Source of the DNA: Reticulitermes speratus | Taxonomy: Eukaryota > Arthropoda > Insecta > Blattodea > Rhinotermitidae | NCBI GenBank assembly: GCA_021186555.1 | Contig: JAJKFL010000005.1 | Coordinates: 3,907,321 to 3,971,320, forward strand | Length of the DNA: 64,000 bases | Direction: 5' to 3' | Shown here: in pieces, positions 23,921 through 34,889 of the stretch | Layout of the letters: every line of letters begins with the position of its first letter | How positions within the stretch are numbered: position 1 is the stretch's first letter | Translations under genes and position numbers: made by a program | Notes under the pieces: generated by a model | Databases searched by the model: none | Told to the model about the DNA's origin: nothing | What the model saw: only the letters and a program-made list of their open reading frames with translations

Positions 23921-24242
23921 TTTTAATGGATTAGCCATTATCACACATTTTTCAGGATTGCATCATCACGTCTGTGTTCATCTTGGCACAGAGTTGTCAT
24001 GAAGAAGAGTATTACAAATAAAGGAAAATGAAATACTGTACTTTGTGTATTTCTCATTTGAGGATCTATTATTGACCACTACATACAGGAAAGTTAAATA
24101 CATATCTTATATTCCTATGAGACAGAATTTACATGTATTACATTCCTAAAATGCTACAGATAATACGTCATTCTTGCTACAGTTGTACACAGCATCATTT
24201 CTCACAAAAGTCTGTAGTTGCAGTAAGTGGGAACAGTTTTCT

Positions 24243-24330
24243 CCCTTGTATTCATTCATTCATTCTGTAGTCTGTCTTACGACAGGTCCGTAGCCTCTTC
24301 CAAAGCAAGATCTCCACAGGGTCTCCCTTG
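24243..24330 (-). mobile_element. LINE group 1, short 3' end
   Basis: On the minus strand it reads toward an (ATGA)n tail: the terminal residues LLWKRLRTCRKTDYRMNE match the end of the copy at 14846-15475. About 90 bp remain. The tail is ATTCATTCATTCATTC at 24250 on the + strand. Confidence 0.8.
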
Positions 24331-25770
24331 TATACAGAACTGAAAAATTTGTCTGCTTCTGATCTCTCCCAGGTTTTACAGCACAGTCTCAGAACTTGGC
24401 TTATAAACTCAGTCACACTTTGGTTGCACTGTGATGACATCAGCTTTTTAAAATTCACATAAATATATGCTATATATATATATACACCCAACATTTTCAA
24501 TGTGACTGTCAGTTAATTACTTCAACCAGGAAGTTTATTAACCAAGTATCTCCAAGTTCCTTGAGAAGTTGGTAGTCAAGAAATTGCATGCTTTTTGTGC
24601 ATCATGAGGTTAATCACTGTTTTCACAAAAGCAGCCATGGAATCATATCATGAGCCAATTATCTGCAGCCTGCACCCTATTGATCTAACATTTATTTAGT
24701 ATTTGCTTGTTATGTATAGATATTATAAGTGGTTTCATTCTTTGAGATTTCCCGAACAAAATGTATGAATTTTTCATTTCCATGGTCCACACATCTTGTC
24801 ATCCAATTTAAAACATTACCTTAATAAGAAATCCTTGGCTAACACTGGAAGATGCAAATGTCACATATAGACAGCAGCTGGAAGTTGGCCAATGAAAATA
24901 TCTCTGTGCTTATAATACAGTCATTAAGGTTACATGTTTCATTGCTAGAAAGTCTGATGGAGCAGAACTATTTATATAACATGAACTGTTTCTTTAATTA
25001 TGGCCTGCAGGTTTTTTTATTTCTTTTATTGGAGCTGTTTTTTCTGAGATGGATAATTACGCTATTATGTCAAGGTGTGATGATATTGAAGAGAAATTAC
25101 AAGTGATTAGTAATACAGATAGAAGAGTTGAAAAATTTAAATGGAACACATCAGTGACTTTTTTTTTTCTTTTCCATCCATGAAAGGAGACTTTGCTGCT
25201 ACCTTCCATGGCAAGTTTAAATTTTCAAGACATTCTTCAGTTATTAATACATAAAAGCCAAGAAGTCCATTCAAAGGTTAAGAGTTCTCATTAAAATAAA
25301 TGGAATTATCTGTTCCAGGATAAGGCATATTAGCATGTTTCTGTCTATGTCATGTATCACTGGGCAAAAAGTTGATCTTTGACTTATTTTGTACTTTAGC
25401 TTATGAAAATATTCTGTAAAGTGTAGTCTTAATTGGAATAACGTGTATATATACATGCAGAAATGTAAACCATATGCAGTTTTTTGCATCAACTTTGCTA
25501 AGCAGAAAATGTTTGATGGCATGGAGCCCTTCCTGGGAACTTAATATTCTTGCAGCTAATCAAGAAATTCTTGGGGTGTGTGGAATGCAAGGGTTCATTA
25601 TCACAGGAACAAGAGCCACCCTCCAGTACACCCTCAGCCAGATGAAGCAAATCTATATTGACATACCATATTTCTTATGATCCTTTTTTCATATTATTCT
25701 GTAATGTACACTTGGGCCTTTCAGCTGATTTTGCCAGTGAAACTTTGCACGTACTCGGTAACATTTTCTC
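24331..25770. other. Non-coding stretch
   Basis: A+T-rich with a short (TA)n near 24470-24483. No supported gene or repeat end. Confidence 0.35.
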
Positions 25771-25772
25771 GG

Positions 25773-25830
25773 GCTATCAGCCGCGTCAGGTGGTTTACTC
25801 GCTATATAATCACCTGACGCGGCTGCTAGC
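25773..25830. repeat. Strong G+C-rich hairpin
   Basis: Arms GGCTATCAGCCGCGTCAGG / CCTGACGCGGCTGCTAGCC pair over about 19 bp (one mismatch region) around an 18-base A+T-rich loop. It stands out in A+T-rich flanks. It could be a transposon end pair, or an RNA hairpin if transcribed. Confidence 0.75.
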
Positions 25831-26089
25831 CCCAGAGGCTTTTATTGAAATTTGTCCCCATGACACCTTCAAATTACATTTGCACGTACTGCTTATCTCT
25901 TCCCTTCCAGTTCTCGTTGATTTCATTACCATTTTAAGAGGTGGTGAACAGTACAAATTATGAAGCCTCTCCGAGTTTATTAGTCGACTTGAAAACCTAC
26001 AGAGTATAACTGAAACAAAATAATAATTGCTTACTGTGATGAATTAGATAAGCACATGATAATATCAATGCAGCTGAATATGGAAACAA

Positions 26090-26320
26090 TCCCGTTCTCA
26101 TTTGCAAACGTTCTCGTTGATCAACCTCTGACACGTGCTACATTCCATTTAGTTCGTGTTTTCATTGGTTCGCTATATCTGTGCTAGCGATATTCGCTAC
26201 AGAGTCGAACAGGCACGATATGAATCAATGGAACGAGAGAACCAACCAATGGCTGCGTATCATTCATATCGGTAACATGGCGGCATCACTGTTTGAATGT
26301 TATGAGTTTATAAATTAAGT
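26090..26320. promoter_or_regulatory. Promoter-like patch
   Basis: Contains two CCAAT-type boxes in opposite orientations (CATTGG near 26163, ACCAATGG near 26244), more CpG than its surroundings, and an ATG in very good context (AACATGGCGG at 26275). That ATG opens only 13 codons before TAA. A donor-like AA/GTACGT follows at about 26319. It could be the first exon of an unseen gene, but no partner was found. Confidence 0.35.
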
Positions 26321-27960
26321 ACGTATTTTGTATAGTACGTACGGACATTCGTGTGAATTTACGGCCATACATGCGATAAATGTCTTGATATTATATGAAG
26401 CGTGTGTAATAATGATTTTAAGTGAAGAAGTATGTTATATCGATGAATAATTACATTGTGCTCATGAAGTTTCCAAACACTGGCCACTGATTTCGTGCCA
26501 CTGGCTTGTCATAGTGATAAATTATGTTCGTTTCAGTTTTTATTTATACTTTTACGACACTGAGCCATAAGGCTCCTGTTTCTGTGGTGTTCTTCATTTC
26601 ATTTTGGTGTATGCTGGATTTGTAGTTGAAGACTCGGCAACGTAGAACATCCTAAGTTGAACGTAAGTTTTGTGTCATCACCTATTTTTATATATTAAGA
26701 GTGTTTGGAAATGACTTAAATTAATAATTGCCCAGACTTGTTTCATAGCTGTATATACAGAAAATTTACTCATTAATTTTTGTCAGTCAATAACGCTTAG
26801 AAAAGAACAAGCAATTTATATAATTTGCAATTAACATGTGAGAGACAAAAGTTCTTAAAATTTTAGTTTAGGTAGTCCAGGTACCACAATGTTATAAATG
26901 ACACTTCGATCTTCTAAAACCTAAGTGCTGAGAATCTTACCAACATTTCTGTGGCCAGAAAAGTGGATTACGTCTGCATTACTATGAGAAATAGGAACAT
27001 CAGATCAATAATGCAACTTTTATTGTCCACATAGGCCTATATGTAAGTAGCACTTTTGCAAGCACACGCTCAGGCAGAAAATTCAGTAGCTCTTCCAGTA
27101 AAGTGTGCTGTCCTATCATGTGTAAATTCACTTTACGGACGAACTGTCCAGGAAATGCTCTGTGTATGCATGTGTATATATTGATCTTTAGGGTCCTGAA
27201 AAGCACAGAAGATGATAATTTTTGAGATGAATAATTCAAAGCATTTGAAGAGTTTATCCTTTTCTTGATTTTTTAATGAACCTTATTTGTTATTGCTGTT
27301 CCCAAATATTTTGTTGTAAGCATTGGGTCATGAGGATAGTATTCAACAAGGAGGGCATAACATGATGAGAAACTACATGGTTCTCTAAATGTTAAATTAA
27401 TCTGATTAAATCGAGGAGCACAAGATGAGTGGAGGATGTAGCCATGGATGTTATAGACTACAAAAGCACTCACATTTTGGAAATAGTCTACTGGACAAGC
27501 TTAAGACAATGGGGTGTGGAGATATGAACTGGATTAATCTTGCTCAAGATATGGTCCAATAACATGCTGTTGTAAACATGGTAGTGTAGATGAAAAGTGA
27601 CAAATGTCAAGTCTAGCTGAGTGACAGCTTACACGTAACTCCATGGTGAATGTCATCTTTGAATGGTTGAAGGTTATGATACAACTTGGTAAGAAATTTC
27701 TTGCTTTTATGGAACCCAAGTCACAGTACTTCAGTGTAAGGCTTATGTGTTGGTTACAATAATTGTTCTTGATGTAATGTAAAGAGAAACAACTAAGTAA
27801 GTTTCTTAAGATTTCCTGAAGTACATTAAGGTTTGTACTGTCACAAGCCAAGACTGGATGGTTCAGTATCCTATGCAGCACGCAGCACCATGCTTTATTC
27901 ACATTTATTTTTCTTATTCAGAACATCAGATTTTAGTGTACAACATTTTTATTTTAGATG
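26321..27960. other. Non-coding stretch
   Basis: No supported exon or repeat end. Open frames up to about 120 codons on the minus strand (27534-27902) lack any recognisable domain. Confidence 0.35.
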
Positions 27961-27967
27961 TCATTTC

Positions 27968-28316
27968 AAAACCAACAAATGCACATAAGTGTATGAAAGT
28001 GTATTATACACACTGTATACCTCCTTCATATTTCAGCCACTCATTTTGCCGTCTTCAAGGAGGTGCATTACAAAGGATAGATACATCAAAATACTACGAA
28101 CATTTTTGAACCAGTGCACAGATATAAAATATTAAACTTTAAAAACTAATACATCATTCTGTAATATAGCAATGTATACTTTGTAATGCATCTCCCTGAA
28201 GATGGCCACATTAGTGGCCAAAACATGTAGGAGGTATGCATTGTGTATAATATACTTTCATACACTTATGTGCATTAGTTGGTTTTTTATATCATATCTA
28301 ATTGCTCAGTGCACGG
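27968..28316. mobile_element. PLE-type fold-back element at the end of a membrane-protein ORF
   Basis: Arms 27968-28071 and 28183-28287 are about 85% complementary (ACCAACAAATGCACATAAG / CTTATGTGCATTAGTTGG at the outer ends). The right arm holds a decayed hammerhead motif at 28191-28230: CTGAAGA, a GGCCAC/GTGGCC stem II, then AAAAC where GAAAC is expected, then ATGTAGG. A tail ending TGCACGGT (28309-28316) is shared with the other fold-backs. It touches the stop codon of the minus-strand ORF at 28317. No convincing target-site duplication. Confidence 0.8.
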
Positions 28317-28778
28317 TTATGGATCATTTAAAATTGATTTTTCATTTTCTTTTTGACAAGACTGTGCATGGTGAACAGTAGACAGACGTGTGCTTGTACT
28401 TGCACCCATAAACGCTGATGCTGATTCCAATTTTGGAGCACTAGATTTTGGAGTGTCTTTTATGTTTTTCTGTTTGGTTTGAATGTGATTTTCTTTTATT
28501 ACACAAACTTGTTGAGATTTAGTAAAAGAAATTGTGATGTTACCAATTTGTTGTTGAAATGCAGTACCATGAACAGACCCCACACTCTCTGTTTCTGAAG
28601 CATATGTTTTGGAAATCGTGTCTGCCTTTAAATGTTTATTTTGTTCATATTCCTTTTGAAGATATTTCTTAAATTCATCCCTGAAGTATCCATCCATGAC
28701 ATGCCAAACACTTACACTATACCATAATAAAATTAAAAACAGAAATACCCCCCGGAAAAGACCTGCCAATGGAATCAT
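28317..28778 (-). CDS. Putative single-pass membrane protein, downstream ORF of a pair
   Basis: 153 codons from ATG at 28778. A hydrophobic segment at residues about 5-27 (LFRGVFLFLILLWYSVSVW) is followed by a charged region (FRDEFKKYLQKEYEQNK) and a long polar, Ser/Thr-rich tail. It looks like a small type II or III membrane protein. No family recognised. It lies 89 bp downstream of another small membrane-protein ORF on the same strand, so a bicistronic mRNA is likely. The TAA (28319-28317) falls exactly where a PLE fold-back begins, so the original C-terminus may have been replaced. Real gene probable but not certain. Confidence 0.55.
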   Translation of the reverse strand: MIPLAGLFRGVFLFLILLWYSVSVWHVMDGYFRDEFKKYLQKEYEQNKHLKADTISKTYASETESVGSVHGTAFQQQIGNITISFTKSQQVCVIKENHIQTKQKNIKDTPKSSAPKLESASAFMGASTSTRLSTVHHAQSCQKENEKSILNDP

Positions 28779-28867
28779 TTATATGCACATGCAACAACAG
28801 CTCTACTCTTCTTTACTGCTTCGTTACTATATTTTTTGTAAGTCTGTTTTAACATCAGAATATCCTG

Positions 28868-29104
28868 TCACTCAGTGAAGAAAGAAGCTATAATCTCCAT
28901 TATATCTGCAATACTCGGCCAGGACAGGATGAACATCAAAATGAGATTTATAATAATGAACAGTTTCATGTATGCAACACCTTTTGATGACTGTAACCAA
29001 TTACCAAAACCTTGATTTTCATCATCTGATGTATCAGTCACTTGTTTATCACTGTTCTTACCATCATTTACAGCCCTTCTTTTTACATATTTCCGTTTCT
29101 TCAT
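28868..29104 (-). CDS. Putative small single-pass membrane protein, upstream ORF of a pair
   Basis: 78 residues from ATG at 29104 (AACATGAAG). Basic start (MKKRKYVKRR), an acidic middle, and a hydrophobic segment at residues about 44-64 (AYMKLFIIINLILMFILSW). The C-terminus is short (IIASFFTE). An acceptor on the minus strand (CTAATTTCTTACAG, ending at about 29145) lies 40 bases upstream, so an earlier exon exists. An out-of-frame ATG precedes the chosen start in that exon. The frame is open to the acceptor and the protein could be longer. The next ORF starts 89 bp after the stop. Family not recognised. Confidence 0.55.
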   Translation of the reverse strand: MKKRKYVKRRAVNDGKNSDKQVTDTSDDENQGFGNWLQSSKGVAYMKLFIIINLILMFILSWPSIADIMEIIASFFTE

Positions 29105-29144
29105 GTTGATGAATGTTAACCATGCTGTATGTTTTAGTAGGAAT

Positions 29145-29992
29145 CTGTAAGAAATTAGATGTGAAAATGTACTTAAAATGTACTTCAAATAGGATTTAAT
29201 TGAAGGAATCTAAAGTTCAAGACCTGAGACCACAGTGGAGATTTCTGAAGTTTGTGAGGCTTTCAAGACATCTCATTGCAATCATACTTAGTAGAAATTT
29301 CATCATAATCAGAGGTACAGTATATTCAGTCTAAACACAACAATTTATTTATCATACAAAATCATCTACATGTTCCAGCTAATATGTAGCCATCATCAGG
29401 CTGACTACAAAAACAAAAATGAAATGTTTACAGTTGCATGGGTTTGAGATCTCAAGCCTTACAGGTATATTCTTATATAAAAATACATAACATAGATATG
29501 CAGCCTTAGGAATAAAATTGACTAAATATGTTGTACTTCTGATTATACTGAAAGTGCAACAGGGATGAATTGCCTTAAGATTAGAAATTTAATATCTTAA
29601 TGATTCTGGGATAAAATGTATATTGTTACCATGAGCTACATATAAATATCTCTCACAATTTCACAACAGAATAAGGTTTTACAGTGTATCAGTGTTTGTA
29701 TGTCAGCATGTACACTTCTGTGATGGTATAATGTACTTAAAGAATAGTAAGTGTTGCCCAGGAAACCCTTTTGTAAATTTTAAGATAGGTTCATGAGAAG
29801 GGTTACTGGTGTAGTGTCTTTACAGACTATTTGAAAACAAATATGTGTAGTAGAAGTTACAGAGCCATGACCTTTGACTACATTTTGCATTGTTGCTCTG
29901 TGTAGCAACATATTGTGTTAAAACTCAAGTACTGTGTCAGAATATGAGATACTTCAAGGACAGTAAATATTAGATGATTTTGAGTGTGCAAA
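29145..29992. other. Probable intron or 5' flank of the membrane-protein pair
   Basis: A+T-rich, no exon recognised. It contains one solo hammerhead-like motif (29364-29402), described separately. Confidence 0.4.
29364..29402 (-). ncRNA. Solo, decayed hammerhead-like motif
   Basis: On the minus strand: CTGATGA, a GGCTA/TAGCT stem II, then GGAAC and ATGTAGATG. The extra G before GAA and absent stem I pairing suggest loss of function. No inverted partner arm lies nearby. Confidence 0.5.
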
Positions 29993-30007
29993 TAAAAATG
30001 TGACAAT

Positions 30008-30246
30008 AAACACTTATTAACCAACAGTTGCACTATTAAAGTAGATTGTCACTTAAAATTACTTAAAATACCCTACATATGTTTCGGTCGTCGAGCGACC
30101 ATCATCCCCTGATGATGGTCGCTCGACGACCGAAACATATGTAGGGTATTTTAAGTAATTTTAAGTGACAATCTACTTTAATAGTGCAACTGTTGGTTAA
30201 TAAGTGTTTATTAATACCACAATGCACGGTGAACAAAGAGTAAAGT
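30008..30246 (+). mobile_element. PLE-type fold-back: perfect 102-bp palindrome arms
   Basis: Arms 30005-30106 and 30111-30212 are perfect reverse complements around the 4-base loop CCCT. A 34-bp tail, ATACCACAATGCACGGTGAA and onward, follows. The element is flanked by a perfect 15-bp duplication TAAAAATGTGACAAT (29993-30007 and 30247-30261), proving insertion as a unit. Outer arm sequence (CTTATTAACCAACAGTTGCA) is identical to the element at 47834, which carries a GIY-YIG fragment. The perfect match means very recent origin or ongoing correction. Confidence 0.95.
30106..30146 (+). ncRNA. Hammerhead ribozyme motif (type I, minimal stem III)
   Basis: CTGATGA at 30109-30115, stem II GGTCG/CGACC, GAAAC at 30132-30136, stem III AC/GT with an ATAT loop, predicted cleavage after A30143. 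Stem I CCC/GGG is only 3 bp. The opposite strand has the mirror sequence but lacks the leading CTG, because the palindrome ends there. All conserved core bases (CUGANGA, GAA) are present. Short stem III variants are known to act as dimers in PLEs. Confidence 0.75.
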
Positions 30247-30461
30247 TAAAAATGTGACAATCTCCCTGTCTCATCTGGTGCCCTTTTGTATACTGTTAAC
30301 CAGACCATTAGATTCCTGACAAGATTTGTCTCCTATTGATATGTACTTTTATTTGACATTGTCTTTCAAATCATGCCAAAGTTCCAGTTGCAGTGATGCA
30401 TACAAAGCATAATTTAAGATAATTTCAAAACTTCTTAAACACCAGATGTATGAGAATACAC

Positions 30462-30484
30462 AATGTGTGTGTGTGTGTGTGTGT
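30462..30484. repeat. (GT)n microsatellite
   Basis: About eleven GT units. No functional implication seen. Confidence 0.85.
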
Positions 30485-30807
30485 ATTATTTATACATAGA
30501 GTGAAACTTACTGATGGATCTTTTAATATAACTGAAGGTGGATTAAAAATGCCGTTGGTTTCCTTTGTGGTTAGTGCACCATTTCTCAGCTGGACTGTCA
30601 TTGCGTGTGAGCACAGGTGATGTCATTTTCTGGCTTAAATGTTATATCTGCGTAACTCAAGACTATATTTGATAACTTATTAAGTGGATTGACAGTATCG
30701 TAACAGTGCTCTTAATTTGTGAGATCAGTATTAGTACTTTACTGGTCCATGTTGTTTATAGTCATGTGAGATAGGCCCTTTTTCCTCTTCAGTTTTTTGG
30801 TTATTTT

Positions 30808-32245
30808 GTGAGAGTATGTTATGTAAAATGGGGACTCAGACCACAGATGGCATACTGGTTATACACTACGGTAGTTAGACCTATGATTACTTATGGCTGT
30901 CTTATTTGGTGGCCTAAGACTCTTCAGAGGCAAACAAAGACCAAACTTTTGAGTAATCAGAGATTAGTTTGCCTTTGTATTTTAGGAGCAATGAGAACCA
31001 CTCCTACAGCTGCTATGGAGACCTTATTAAACGTGCCACCTCTTGATATTTTTGACAAAGGTGAAGCAAGGAAGGGAGCATATCAGCTGAAACATAATGG
31101 AAACTGGAGGCATCATGATTTAAGTGGACACTCCAGAATTACAAGCATGATTTCAAACCCGGTGTTAGACATGGGAAGTGATCATATGATTCCGAAATAC
31201 TCTTTTGAGAAACCATTCGACATTCAGATTGACTGGAAGGAATGGTCTCAAAAGAAAAAGCACTGTCAGCCTAATAGTCTTATCTGGTATATAGATGGTT
31301 CGAAGACAGGCAGTGGAGAAGGAGCTGGAATTCATGGAACAAACCTGGGATGTGAGATATATGTCTCACTGGGGCAATACACCACTGTTTTTTAAGCAGA
31401 AATAGACACAATAGAAGTCTGCATTCGGGAGAGAGTGGGGAGGGACTACTCTGGCAAATGGATCCAGATTCTATCCAATAGTCAGGCTGCCATAAAGGCA
31501 TTAGCAAGTTACTGGATCAGCTCTCAGTTGGTCTGGGATTGCCTCCAAAACCTTATGCTCCTGGTAAAACGCAGTAATTACCTTTGTGTGGGTGCCAGGT
31601 CATAGGGGAATAGCTGACAATGAAAGAGGAGATGTTTTGGCTAGGAAAGGATCTGCAAATTCATTTACTGGGTCAGTACCAGTATTTGGAATTACTAAAG
31701 CCACCATGGACCCCGTCTTTAGCTGTGTTAAGTGGCAACACCGGGAAAGGTGGACCCATGTGGAGGGGCATCGACACAGTAAGTTGATAATCGATGTACC
31801 ATCCTTACTATCTACTGCTGACATACTGTGACTTAGCAGACCACAAATCAGGGTGGTGACTGGATTGATTACCGGCCACTGTACTCTGAGGAAACATCTG
31901 CATGCCATGGGCGTCTTTAAAAATGACTCTGTTTGTAGAGTATATAATGAGGAGGAGGAAACAGCCTCTCATATCATCTTCGACTGTGAAGCACTCCTCC
32001 ATTGGAGGTATACTACTTTGAGATATTCTGACAAAGAAAAATCTTCCAAAGAAAAGCCTGGTAAAATTGTTGCTAAACCTAGCTGAGGGAACCAAACTAT
32101 TTGCTCAGGAATGAAGTCAGGAGAATATGAAAAGCGTTATGGCTTCAGTGTTAGGGACTACAAAATACAGGCTCCTACTTCAGGTCAATCATCGTCATCA
32201 TCATCATAATCATTGTCGTCGTCATTATCATCATCATCATGATGC
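30808..32245 (+). pseudogene. RNase H-bearing LINE, 5'-truncated and dead
   Basis: Starts within the end of the RT domain (WLYTTVVRPMITYGCLIWW). The RNase H domain follows: WYIDGSKTGSGEGAG (first Asp), AEI (Glu), SNSQAAIKA (Asp replaced by Asn) and VPGHRGIADNERGD. The terminal Cys/His region reads LITGHCTLRKHLHAMG. Breaks: an in-frame TAA at 31393-31395 where Gln is usual, a frameshift near 31580, and a TGA at 31829-31831. The 3' end runs into a TCA/ATC microsatellite (32189-32240), a typical tail for I-group LINEs. Jockey- or I-like; the presence of RNase H favours the I group. Confidence 0.85.
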
Positions 32246-33100
32246 TAGTTATGTGCTTTGTATTCAACAGGCTAGCTGTATTGCGTAAAGTGTAAAGAAG
32301 TAAACCGTCAGTCACAAAAAGACTTTTTATTTGTCAGAGATTTAGTGTACTTTACAACGTGTTTCGGCCAATTTGGCCATCTTGGACCATATCAGCATAA
32401 AGCAGTATAAAAAGAAGTGAGATCTCCTTTGTTTTTACATCAATAGTTATAATATATAAGGCTATGTTATACAAATAAGTCTTGAAGTTGGAGGTATTGC
32501 AGTTGTTTGGAGTTCTGTCCTCGCCAGTTTTAGGTTATATTATGTAAGGTGCTCAATGTGGTTTATAATATTACATTGTGATGATTTTGTAGGGTAGATT
32601 TGTGGGTTTAAAGTTTTCTTATCTTGAGTGTATACTGGATGAAGGAATTATTATTGTAGAGTATCTTTTCAGATATGTAATATGTAGGTTATAAGCTTCT
32701 TATATGGTGAACTGATTTTTGTATAATCATTGGAAATTTATATTAGTGATTTTCACTGTGGTCTGGTTTTGAAGACATAAAATGTGGTTTTGTTGACAAG
32801 AAATGTGTAGATGAAGGTTTTGTTTGTGTTATGCAGTAACCGAAAGATTACAGCACCCTTTCAGTTATGGCATAATGCAAACAAAATCTTACTTTACTTT
32901 ACTTTACTTTACTTTACTTTACTTCATTACACATTATGTATTACATATCACAACAGGATGTTCAGATAAAGGTTATTGCTGTATTGCGCCGGATGTAACC
33001 CATATTAAACTTCACAAAATAAAGGAACACTGGGGAGGAAACCACATTATTTTGTCATTGTTAGTTAGCCCCGTGCAGCAGTTTTAAATGGGAAAGGCAA
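32246..33100. other. Non-coding with a relic fold-back motif
   Basis: At 32362-32396 the minus strand reads AAGATGGCC, then AATTGGCCGAAACACG, a decayed relative of the hammerhead motif (GGCC stem II and GAAAC kept, CTG lost). A (CTTTA)n-type microsatellite lies at 32887-32924. No gene. Confidence 0.5.
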
Positions 33101-33103
33101 TTC

Positions 33104-33223
33104 ACATCATCGTCATCATCATCAATCACGTAGTCTGTTTTCTACAGGTCCACAGCCTCTTTCAAAAAGACTTCTCCAGAGAGTGCACTCTAGTGTTTCC
33201 TCTTTCAATTTCCAGTATCTTCT
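33104..33223 (-). mobile_element. LINE group 1, 3' end
   Basis: On the minus strand: GATACTGGAAATTGAAAGAG, then CGTGATTGATGATGATG. It matches the 3' end of the 14846 copy and finishes in an (ATG)n tail (33104-33123 on the + strand). About 120 bp long, non-coding. Confidence 0.75.
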
Positions 33224-33322
33224 CACATTCTCTGTGTTTTAATATCCCTTGTATATGTTTTGATTTGATTATTATTACCAAAGTCAGTTTTGTCCATATA
33301 TTAATGTAGTGAATACTTGTAC

Positions 33323-33569
33323 TTATATATATCTTATACAGACAAATGTACACAGTATATGTTATTTAACACAATTTTTATTAAATGCTGCCCAACGTGT
33401 TTCTAGCCTACATAAGGCTCATCTTCAGGGGCTCTTTTGTTGAAATTACAACAGCTATATTATTGGTATATAAAATTCTTAAAATGCCGTTAGATGTTGG
33501 GCAGCATTTAATAAAAATTGTGTTAAATAACATAAAACAGTGTACATTTGTCTGCATAACATATATATA
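33323..33569. mobile_element. PLE-type fold-back element
   Basis: Arms 33323-33396 and 33496-33569 match over about 74 bp (AACACAATTTTTATTAAATG / CATTTAATAAAAATTGTGTT). The left arm carries a minus-strand hammerhead motif; the right arm has lost it. The spacer is A+T-rich. The arrangement matches the fold-backs at 28.0 and 30.0 kb. Confidence 0.8.
33391..33432 (-). ncRNA. Hammerhead-like motif in the 33.3-kb fold-back
   Basis: Minus strand: stem I GCCC/GGGC (4 bp), CTGAAGA, stem II AGCC/GGCT with one unpaired base on each side, GAAAC at 33403-33399, stem III AC/GT, then T as the cleavage-site base. The core fits CUGANGA...GAA. Imperfect stem II makes activity uncertain. Confidence 0.55.
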
Positions 33570-33574
33570 ATTAA

Positions 33575-34889
33575 AAATGTACGGTACATGTAACGTAAAG
33601 TTTACTTGTACTTAATTAAGCTATTCTGTGTATTATGGATGTTGCTACGAGCAATTGCATGGTGATTGATCACATTTAATGTAATGGTTGCTGTGTAAGT
33701 TATGGCAATTTTTTATGGCCAAAAATGTGGCAACATGAGAAATGGAGTATATACGTTTGAAGGCACGTGGCATGTGCTTGTAATTGTTACCATCAGATGG
33801 GGGTATATGAAAATGAAGAATGTGATGACGGCTGAACTGAACGCCATGTCGTAAGTAGGTGTTGTAGAGGAGTCTAAAGACCAGAATGAAATGAATGTAC
33901 CAAATTCTGGTCTAGACCTTTGATACCAGATTAAATCGAAGTATATTAAATAGTTTTTGGGTATGTTGTTGTGTTGCCCGTGGAGACGTTTGAAATGAGG
34001 AAACATCTTTCAACACTTTTCCTGGTAAAGCCAAGACAAAACCCCGAAGAAACTTTGCAAACTTATGAGCTATTAATCTATGGAGAACTTCATTATATTA
34101 TTAATTCATTTTGTAAAAATGTGCTAAAAATGGCTACATCCTGGGTTAGGTTGTGAATTGCATTTTTTTTTTTACAAATTTTTCCTGTTATTATCAGTAT
34201 ATTTTTTGTCACACATACTGTATAGAAAAATACACAGGTAGAATTACACACATAATTACACGTATACTTATTCATTCTTCATTTTGTGTATTGAATTTCA
34301 TGTTGCCTGCATGCAGGCCAAATTGTGCCAAAGCCTTCGCACTACATAGAAGGTGGGAGCAGGCCTGGTTTTACTGTTTCTCATGTTATTTCAGTAGTGT
34401 GTGCAGTCAGAGATACGGCATATATTGCAGCAACTTTTCTGTGTTGTCAAGCCTGTGATACACTGATTATGCCATTTAGCTATATAAGTGTAATGTGGTG
34501 TTCAGCTGAGTAGCGGTATTTTGTGTAGCATTTCTCTTTTCTTGAGTCAGCGATTATGACACAGAAATGACCCTTGCAGCCTACCTGGGCGCTGATGATA
34601 ACACTTGTGAATGGCTTGCCTTGTTGCAACAAGTCTTCAGTGCTGCTGTCCACTGACTGAAAGGCCAGCTTGAGACCTGGTGGAGCATTAGATGACAATA
34701 CAATTGGCTTTTCCCTTTAACCAGCTTTTGAGTAATCCTGTTATGCCAGCGCAGTTCCCTTCTATGGTATACTATGCATATCTGTTGAAGGTTGGTCTTA
34801 GGGTAGTTTTGAAGCTACTACTGTTATATGTTGGTGTGCTTTCATGTACCAATTTTGCGTATTTGAATGAATGATTGAATAATTTTTCT
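33575..34889. other. Non-coding stretch
   Basis: No supported gene. Several frames of 60-100 codons overlap on both strands without domain signatures. Poly-T at 34164-34173. Confidence 0.35.
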
